A stretch of 64,000 nt of DNA from Psychrobacillus sp. INOP01 (GTDB taxonomy: Bacteria; Bacillota; Bacilli; Bacillales_A; Planococcaceae). Positions 58,307 to 64,000 of the stretch are shown one piece after another. Numbering within the stretch: position 1 is the stretch's first letter; each line of letters starts with the position of its first letter. Made by a program: the position numbers and the translations under genes. The DNA lies in contig NZ_CP073315.1 in the NCBI RefSeq assembly GCF_018140925.1, forward strand, positions 2,356,001 through 2,420,000. The letters are read 5' to 3'. A model generated the notes under the pieces. The model made no database searches. It worked only from the letters and a program-made list of their open reading frames with translations, and had not been told where the DNA came from.

Positions 58307-59695
58307 TTATTTTAAAACTCGGCGTGCAGAAACGTAATTTTGCTTCGCAAAAGTAGAATCTAATTTATCTTTTATGACACTACCTTTAGTAGTAAGGCTT
58401 AAATATTCGTTATTTCCAACATAGATACCTGTTTGTGTAATCTTAGTTCCACCATTATTGGTAGAGAAGAACAAGAGATCTCCCTTTTGAAGATTAGCTT
58501 TTGACACGGCTGTTCCTGCTTGCGCTTGTCCGCTAGCTAGTTTATCCTTTAGGTCTATTCCATGTTCTTTAAACACATAATACGTAAAACCAGCACTTGT
58601 AAAAGTTAACGTGCTTTCATTATATGAATAGCCAAATTTAGCTTTACTCATTAGATTAGTTGCGAAATTCACAACCTTATCAGCAGACTGAGTAGTAGAT
58701 GTTGTTGGAGCTGAAACTGTCTCTTTAGGAGCTGGGGCAGCTACACTAGTAGTTGTGCCTCCTGAGATAACACGTTTTGCAGTAATATAGTGCTGTGCAT
58801 AATAATCTACAAATAGAACTCTTGTTAAAACACCATTTGAATTAGGAACGATGATACGGTGATCTCCCGCATAAATCCCTACCATTGTTGGTGTACTAGA
58901 TCCTGTAACCCCATTAAAGAAAACTAAATCACCTTTCTTTAAGTTGGCTTTAGAAACAGTCGTACCTTTTTTCATTAACTCTTTTAAATTCGTAGTACCT
59001 AAAGTTACGCCATTTGCTTTATATACGTGGTCAACAAATCCAGTCGCAGTAAAGCGTAATGAGGATGCATTATTAGTAGTACCCATAGTCACTTTATCTT
59101 TTAAGCTATAAGCTTTACTTACAATATTATCTCCTTTGGTTGCAGGATTAGAAGGAAGTAGTGTAGGTAGGACTCTTCGGGCAGTAATATAACTATCCGT
59201 ATAATATGGTTTGCTATCTAGATCTGTAATAACTATTTTTTGAGTAGGGTCTGCCATTTGAATTATTTTATTGTCTCCTATATACATACCTACGTGATTT
59301 GGAACATTTCCGCCTCTGCTATCAAAGAAAAGAAGATCGCCTTTTTGTAACTGACTTTTAGCAACATAAGTACCTTGCTTCATCATATAGTCTTCGTTAT
59401 AAGTGGCAAGGTCGACTCCATTTTTCTCGAATATGTACATAAGGAAACTTGCACATGAGAATTTATATGGATATGTTGGCTTATAAACTGTATTACTATA
59501 AGTAGCCTTACCGATTAAACTTTTTGCAGTTTGTATTAATTGGTTCGCCTTCGCTTCCACAGCTGCTTGATTGTTCTGCGGGTTTATTGTAGCAGCCGAA
59601 ACTTGCATGTTTTGTATATTAACAGGGGCAAAGCCGCCAATTGTACTTAAACCGATAATCGCTATTAATGTCGTTGCAACAAATTGTTTTTTCAT
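58307..59695 (-). CDS. Secreted triple NlpC/P60 protein, two domains dead, 462 aa
   Basis: Signal peptide (1-35, ending VSAAT). Three NlpC/P60-like repeats: domain 1 (about 55-175) has catalytic C81 (FSCASF) and H134 (NHVGMYIGD); domain 2 (about 195-310) has A217 and M271 at these positions; domain 3 (about 340-462) has S367 and Q421. Only domain 1 can hydrolyse; the others may bind peptidoglycan peptides. No LysM or SH3 domain. Cell-wall endopeptidase. ATG at 59695 follows AGGAGGT. A serine-threonine-proline linker (about 311-337) separates domains 2 and 3. Confidence 0.87.
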   Translation of the reverse strand: MKKQFVATTLIAIIGLSTIGGFAPVNIQNMQVSAATINPQNNQAAVEAKANQLIQTAKSLIGKATYSNTVYKPTYPYKFSCASFLMYIFEKNGVDLATYNEDYMMKQGTYVAKSQLQKGDLLFFDSRGGNVPNHVGMYIGDNKIIQMADPTQKIVITDLDSKPYYTDSYITARRVLPTLLPSNPATKGDNIVSKAYSLKDKVTMGTTNNASSLRFTATGFVDHVYKANGVTLGTTNLKELMKKGTTVSKANLKKGDLVFFNGVTGSSTPTMVGIYAGDHRIIVPNSNGVLTRVLFVDYYAQHYITAKRVISGGTTTSVAAPAPKETVSAPTTSTTQSADKVVNFATNLMSKAKFGYSYNESTLTFTSAGFTYYVFKEHGIDLKDKLASGQAQAGTAVSKANLQKGDLLFFSTNNGGTKITQTGIYVGNNEYLSLTTKGSVIKDKLDSTFAKQNYVSARRVLK

Positions 59696-59914
59696 CGTGT
59701 ACCTCCTAGTTTTTTTGAGCAACTTGATTTTAGCATGCAAAAGTCAGGGGGCTTAGTGGGAATATATTCCTCATCCTTATATTACAGATACGATTCCCTA
59801 TACTAGAAGAGTTGTGCGTGAAGTTTACAGTTTCGTTACAAATATTTCAGATGTGGAGCCAGATTACTGCATTTATCAAAAAAAAGAAGCTCTCACAAAG
59901 AGAGCTTCAGTCCA

Positions 59915-61195
59915 TTAATAACCTGGTTTTTTAAGGATTTTGAAAATATTATTCTTGTAATCTTCCACGCCGGGTTGGTCAAATGGATTAATATCTAGTA
60001 AATATGCGCTATATGCACATGAAACCATGTAAAAGTACAACAAATATCCGATATGCTCCTCGTCAATTTGCTCGATGGATAAGGAAACCTGTGGTACGCC
60101 GCCATCTAAGTGAGCGCTAGCAGTTGCTTCGTGGCAGGCATGATTGAATTCGTGAAGTGTTAATCCACTTAAATAGTTCAATTCATCGCCATCGTTTTCT
60201 GCTTCAAAAACAGTTAAATCTTCATTCGCATTTTCGACAGTTAAAAACGTTTCGAATAACATTCGTTTTCCGTCTTGGATGTATTGACCTAATGAATGCA
60301 AGTCCGTCGAATAGACGACGGATGCTGGGAAGATCCCTTTTCCTTCTTTTCCTTCACTTTCACCAAACAATTGCTTCCACCATTCTTGAATATAGCGTAG
60401 TTTTTCATCAAAGGTAGCCATAATCTCAACCGGGTATCCTACATCATACAAATGCTTGCGAATAATAGCATATTGAATAGCGCTATTGGTTTTTGTATCC
60501 ACTGTGCTGAATTCCTGTTCTGCTTTTATGGCACCACCAATTAATTTTTCAATATCATATCCTGCAGCAGCGATAGGAAGCAAACCAACAGCAGTAAATA
60601 CAGAATATCTTCCCCCTATGTCATTTGGTACAACATAGCGCTTATATCCTTTTTCTATCGCAAGTGATAGAAGTGCACCTTTTTCTTCATCAGTAGTTAC
60701 GATGATACGAGATGTTGCCAGATCTCCATAGCGTTTTTCCATGTATTGCTGTAAAAAGCGGAATGCCAAAGCCGGCTCGGTTGTTTTACCAGACTTGGAA
60801 ATGACATTTAGTGATACTTCTTTTCCATCTAAGTAAGACATCAGTTGCTTTAAATATTCACCACTAACCATATGACCAGCAAAAATTACTTCTAGGTCGT
60901 CTTTTGTTTCAAATGGTGTCGATAGTGCCTCTATAACTGCTTTAGATCCTAAGTATGATCCGCCGATTCCAATAACGACTAGCACATCCGAATTAGAGCG
61001 AACCTGTTCGGCTGTTTTTTGAATATCTTGCAGCAACTCAGTGCTCAGATTGCTTGGCCAATCAACCCAGCCTAAAAACTCAGCGCCTGCTGCTGATTTA
61101 GCATGTATCCCCTGATGAATTGCCTCTAATCTACTCGTTATTTCTGGTGTTACAATTTTTGAAAACTCCCCTGAAAAATTCACATTAATATTCAT
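59915..61195 (-). CDS. pgi: Glucose-6-phosphate isomerase
   Basis: 426 residues. Interconverts glucose-6-phosphate and fructose-6-phosphate. Motifs: GIGGSYLGSKAVIEAL, NVISKSGKTTEPALAFR, GGRYSVFTAVGLLP, WWKQLFGESEGKEGKGIFP, DLHSLGQ, and NPFDQPGVEDYK near the end. It stops at KKPGY, about 15 residues earlier than B. subtilis Pgi. GKTTEP carries lysine where many have GTTTEP. ATG at 61195 with AAAGGGG. Confidence 0.95.
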   Translation of the reverse strand: MNINVNFSGEFSKIVTPEITSRLEAIHQGIHAKSAAGAEFLGWVDWPSNLSTELLQDIQKTAEQVRSNSDVLVVIGIGGSYLGSKAVIEALSTPFETKDDLEVIFAGHMVSGEYLKQLMSYLDGKEVSLNVISKSGKTTEPALAFRFLQQYMEKRYGDLATSRIIVTTDEEKGALLSLAIEKGYKRYVVPNDIGGRYSVFTAVGLLPIAAAGYDIEKLIGGAIKAEQEFSTVDTKTNSAIQYAIIRKHLYDVGYPVEIMATFDEKLRYIQEWWKQLFGESEGKEGKGIFPASVVYSTDLHSLGQYIQDGKRMLFETFLTVENANEDLTVFEAENDGDELNYLSGLTLHEFNHACHEATASAHLDGGVPQVSLSIEQIDEEHIGYLLYFYMVSCAYSAYLLDINPFDQPGVEDYKNNIFKILKKPGY

Positions 61196-61301
61196 ACGCA
61201 TCCCCTTTGTAATCCTACATGTTATAAGACTAATTTTACCATTAAGTACGTAGAAACACGAGAAGATGGAGTAAGAAGATATTGTACAAACAATAAATAA
61301 T

Positions 61302-61332
61302 CCCCAAACGGTTATAGCTCATGTTTGGGGGG
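61302..61332. terminator. Terminator-like hairpin
   Basis: CCCCAAAC / GTTTGGGG with a 13-base loop; ends the lipoprotein gene, T-run weak. Confidence 0.55.
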
Positions 61333-61338
61333 GGTTAG

Positions 61339-61674
61339 TTATTGAATTACATCATCGTAAATTAATCCATCATCATCTAAGCTAACAAGCTTTAAATGGT
61401 TGGCTTCTTTTACGAATACACTCTTATAATCTTTCTGTCCTTCTTCATTCTCAAAGAAAATGACGCGTGTTCCATTATTGTCGCTTTCCACATCCGCCTC
61501 ATACGTAGACAAATCAATATATTGAGCTAATAAATCATATTCGGGAAGGTCATTTAATGCTTCATTTTCTTCCTTTACTATAGGTAACTTTTCTGTTCCT
61601 GTTTCTTTGGATGCTTCATCAGCACAACCTACTAATAAAGATATTCCTAAAAGTGCAGTAAATAATTTTTTCAT
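61339..61674 (-). CDS. Small lipoprotein, unknown, 111 aa
   Basis: Lipobox LVGC (residues about 14-17) after a short signal peptide. The mature part is acidic (LDDDGLIYDDV end) without a recognised domain. Probably anchored to the outer membrane surface. ATG with GGAGTGATTC RBS. It lies 39 bases after the stress-protein gene and may share its transcript. Confidence 0.65.
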   Translation of the reverse strand: MKKLFTALLGISLLVGCADEASKETGTEKLPIVKEENEALNDLPEYDLLAQYIDLSTYEADVESDNNGTRVIFFENEEGQKDYKSVFVKEANHLKLVSLDDDGLIYDDVIQ

Positions 61675-61712
61675 AGTGAATCACTCCTTTAGTCCGAATG
61701 TCTTAAAGTAAA

Positions 61713-62186
61713 TCAACGCTCACCACGGTCACTTAATGGATATTGATTTAATCGATTTTCCACATCCCCTGCACGGATTGATTCTCCAGTATACCCCATG
61801 TCTGTTCCATCATAGGAGGAGTCAGATTGGTTTTTCGCATATTCATCGTAAATTGTGCCGTAATTTTTATCCACATATAGGAGTATACCGCCATTTTTGA
61901 CTTCACTATAATAGCGTTGGGAATCCTCATCAGTAAATCCCATTTGGCTAAAAGCTGCACGTACAGGCTCATCACCTGTTAAGAAAGCCTTAAATTTATC
62001 TAACCAGTTTCCCTCAACAGATTCCAGTTCCACAGCTGTTTGTCCACGAACGATCGAAAGTGATTCCTTGTTATTTGTTACGACATAAATATCGTCTTCA
62101 ACATATCCTTCCAGTTTTAGTTCTTTAATTTTGTCTAGTACTTCCTGTTCTGTTAGAAAAGATCCCACAAATTTTTTATCTTCCAT
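61713..62186 (-). CDS. General stress protein 17M-like protein, 157 aa
   Basis: YflT/GSP17M family: KKFVGSFLTEQEVLDKIKELKLEGYVEDDIYVV opening, then a middle WLDKFKAFLTGDEPVRAAFSQMGFTDEDSQRYYSEVKNGGILLYVD block. Cytoplasmic stress protein of unknown mechanism. ATG at 62186 behind GTGGAGG; a 16-residue upstream extension is unsupported. Confidence 0.85.
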   Translation of the reverse strand: MEDKKFVGSFLTEQEVLDKIKELKLEGYVEDDIYVVTNNKESLSIVRGQTAVELESVEGNWLDKFKAFLTGDEPVRAAFSQMGFTDEDSQRYYSEVKNGGILLYVDKNYGTIYDEYAKNQSDSSYDGTDMGYTGESIRAGDVENRLNQYPLSDRGER

Positions 62187-62373
62187 TTGTATATACCTCC
62201 ACTGATTAATTATTATTATTTGTAATTTACCCATTAGATTACGCTATAAACAAATAGTTATTGAATGTAAAAAGCGTATCCGCTTTGTCACTATATCTAC
62301 AAATGATTATTGGCTATTTGCGCATAATATTTGCTTATCTATTTAACTATTATTATACTCAAACTATAACGTT

Positions 62374-62793
62374 ATGGTTTGGAGTGATCTAATTGGGATC
62401 GAAAAATTAAAAATTGGTGAGCTAGCAGAGAAAACAGGTATTACTAGACGTACTATAGATTATTATACGACGCTCGGTTTGTTGAAAGCGGAACGTTCTG
62501 CATCGAATTATCGTTATTATCCTTTAGAAGCGATAGAGAAATTACGAATAATTGAAGATAAAAAAGCTACAGGTATGTCTTTGGAAGCTATAAAACAACA
62601 GCTAGAAAAGGAACAAATAGAAGAAGTGGATATTCAGGAGCTTCGCTTACAGATGCAGTATTTAGAAAAAGAAGTCTCCCATTTGCTTGATCAAATCAAT
62701 ACAGAAGAAATAACGATCCAAAAAAATATTAAGCAAAAAATCTCATCAGAAAGCGTTGCTCTTATGCAATCTCTACTTTTACTTATCACATAG
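62374..62793 (+). CDS. MerR-family regulator, 139 aa, start codon unclear
   Basis: N-terminal winged helix KIGELAEKTGITRRTIDYYTTLGLLKAERSASNYRYYP, coiled coil (about 80-125), hydrophobic end. The first ATG (62374) has no ribosome binding site. TTTGGAGTGATCTA precedes the ATT at 62392, exactly seven bases after GGAG, and would give MGIEKLKIGELAEKTG, the usual length before the first helix. Either a rare AUU start or the ATG is used weakly. It precedes the CNNM transporter gene. Confidence 0.82.
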   Translation: MVWSDLIGIEKLKIGELAEKTGITRRTIDYYTTLGLLKAERSASNYRYYPLEAIEKLRIIEDKKATGMSLEAIKQQLEKEQIEEVDIQELRLQMQYLEKEVSHLLDQINTEEITIQKNIKQKISSESVALMQSLLLLIT

Positions 62794-62803
62794 GAGGTGA
62801 AGT

Positions 62804-62824
62804 CTTACTATTTTTTATAGTAAG
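62804..62824 (+). promoter_or_regulatory. Hairpin between ribosome binding site and start codon
   Basis: CTTACTAT-TTTTT-ATAGTAAG lies between AGGAGGTGA (62792-62800) and the TTG start at 62833. Folding it would reduce the apparent 32-nt spacing to about 11 nt. Confidence 0.5.
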
Positions 62825-62832
62825 GCAACTTA

Positions 62833-64000
62833 TTGACCGTATTAAATTTAACAATATTTATCATATTACTAGCGTTAACTGGATTTTTCGTTGCTACAGA
62901 GTTTGCAATTGTAAAGGTGAGGCATTCAAGAATTGACCAGCTTGTGGCTGACGGACGTAAAGGCTCACTTGCAGCAAAACATGTAACCACACATTTAGAT
63001 GAATATTTATCTGCTTGTCAGTTAGGGATTACTGTAACTGCACTTGGTATTGGTATGGTAGGTGAATCGACATTCGAATTCATTTTACATCCTTTATTTG
63101 AAAGTATTGGTATTGGCACAGATTATATTCACTACTTTACAATTGGTGCTGCTTTTGCCATTGCAACATTTTTACACGTGGTGGTCGGGGAATTAGCGCC
63201 AAAAACCGTTGCGATTCAAAAAGCCGAAGCAGTGACACTTGTTTTTGCTAAGCCAATTATGATTTTCTATAGAATTTTGTATCCATTTATTTGGTTCTTG
63301 AATGGTTCTGCTCGTGTCTTAGTTGGTTTATTTGGTTTGAAGCCTGCTTCTGAGCATGAATTATCTCATACGGAAGAAGAACTTCGCCTTTTACTAGCAG
63401 AAAGTTATAAAAGTGGCGAAATTAATAAACATGACCTGAAATATGTGAATAATGTATTTGAATTTGATGACCGGATTGCCCGTGAGATCATGGTCCCACG
63501 TACAGAGATCATAGGATTTGAAAAAAATGCAACTTTCCACGATGTGCTTACACTAATTTCAGAAGAACGCTATACACGTTATCCTGTTTATGAAGGGGAC
63601 CGTGATAATATTATCGGGTTTATAAATATTAAAGATTTTTTGACGCAAGGGATGAGCAACCGTGTTACAGCTGAAACTTTCACGATAGAAAGGTTTACAA
63701 ACCCTGTCATAAAAACAATTGAGACGACTCCGATAAATAATCTGCTATTGAAAATGCAGAAAGAACGTACGCATATGGCTATTCTTTTAGATGAATATGG
63801 TGGTACGTCTGGCCTTGTAACAGTAGAAGATATTCTAGAAGAAATTGTTGGAGAAATTCGCGATGAATTTGATGAGGATGAGGTAGCGGACATTCGTAAA
63901 CTGAAGGATGACCATTATATTGTCCATTCAAAGGTTTTGCTAGATGATGTAGCAAAACTATTGAGAATTGAGTTAGAAAATCCTGATATTGATACTTTCG
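62833..64000 (+). CDS. CNNM/CorC (HlyC)-type transporter, partial at window end
   Basis: Open to the window end (389 codons). DUF21/CNNM membrane domain (1-190: [70 protein letters not shown]), then a CBS pair ([64 protein letters not shown]) and the start of a CorC-type domain. Proposed metal (Mg/Co) efflux. TTG is the only start candidate before the first helix; its SD is separated by a hairpin. Adjacent MerR gene may regulate it. Confidence 0.9.
   Translation, partial: MTVLNLTIFIILLALTGFFVATEFAIVKVRHSRIDQLVADGRKGSLAAKHVTTHLDEYLSACQLGITVTALGIGMVGESTFEFILHPLFESIGIGTDYIHYFTIGAAFAIATFLHVVVGELAPKTVAIQKAEAVTLVFAKPIMIFYRILYPFIWFLNGSARVLVGLFGLKPASEHELSHTEEELRLLLAESYKSGEINKHDLKYVNNVFEFDDRIAREIMVPRTEIIGFEKNATFHDVLTLISEERYTRYPVYEGDRDNIIGFINIKDFLTQGMSNRVTAETFTIERFTNPVIKTIETTPINNLLLKMQKERTHMAILLDEYGGTSGLVTVEDILEEIVGEIRDEFDEDEVADIRKLKDDHYIVHSKVLLDDVAKLLRIELENPDIDTF

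Overview
The window is about 64 kb of low-GC chromosome from an aerobic, spore-forming Bacillales bacterium. Spo0M, a CotY/CotZ-type coat protein, YheC/D-type spore-coat ATP-grasp proteins, the Lia system, ykoFEDC under a TPP riboswitch and HelD all point to Bacillus relatives. Gene content and the style of the intergenic repeats suggest the Planococcaceae (for example a Psychrobacillus-like genome); the genus is inference. No tRNA, rRNA, prophage, IS element or CRISPR array was seen.

Layout. 1-4600: the 3' end of malate synthase, a YhfH-like mini-protein, a zinc-ribbon/HhH protein, two paralogous BsuPI-domain lipoproteins flanking an ASCH protein, and an unknown membrane-anchored protein. 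4700-7820: a two-component system with a tiny membrane ORF wedged between regulator and kinase. 7950-8160: a candidate minus-strand small RNA. 8189-10525: helD. 10849-14408: a Lia operon (liaI-like, liaH, liaF, liaS, liaR) on the minus strand. Divergent from it, 14613-17140 is a phosphoesterase, a DedA protein and UppP, so envelope-stress sensing sits beside lipid-carrier recycling. 17556-19265: two small membrane or lipoprotein genes among dispersed repeats. 19326-23474: a class I ribonucleotide reductase operon with paired NrdR boxes, a cobalamin riboswitch, a terminator and a four-unit 21-nt repeat in its leader. 23536-25912: a second two-component system. 26022-28318: DUF418, VOC and DUF1697 proteins. 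28376-31888: ykoFEDC thiamine-precursor ECF transporter with TPP riboswitch and promoter. 32058-37561: a 2-hydroxyacid dehydrogenase, an MHYT-GGDEF-EAL protein, a DUF2971 protein and Spo0M. 37706-41505: a FUSC membrane protein divergent from a tetR-MBL-yrdB operon, with a clear operator. 41695-45790: two unknown envelope proteins, then malL and a ROK kinase behind a 30-bp palindrome.

45944-57919 is the most unusual region. In 12 kb it holds two amino-acid-ligase-like ATP-grasp enzymes, a YheC/D ATP-grasp fused to a MurF-like ligase (an architecture like cyanophycin synthetase), two further MurF-like ligases, a tandem YheC/D protein whose first half is degenerate, a single YheC/D ATP-grasp, a CotY/CotZ-like coat protein and a cysteine-containing small protein of unknown family. 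A sigma-K-like promoter precedes the first gene. I infer a sporulation-associated system that makes or attaches a peptide or polyamide on the spore surface.

58307-64000: a triple NlpC/P60 protein with one intact and two dead catalytic domains, glucose-6-phosphate isomerase, a lipoprotein, a general-stress protein, a MerR regulator and the start of a CNNM/CorC-type transporter. At least six related copies of a GC-rich dispersed repeat lie between genes.
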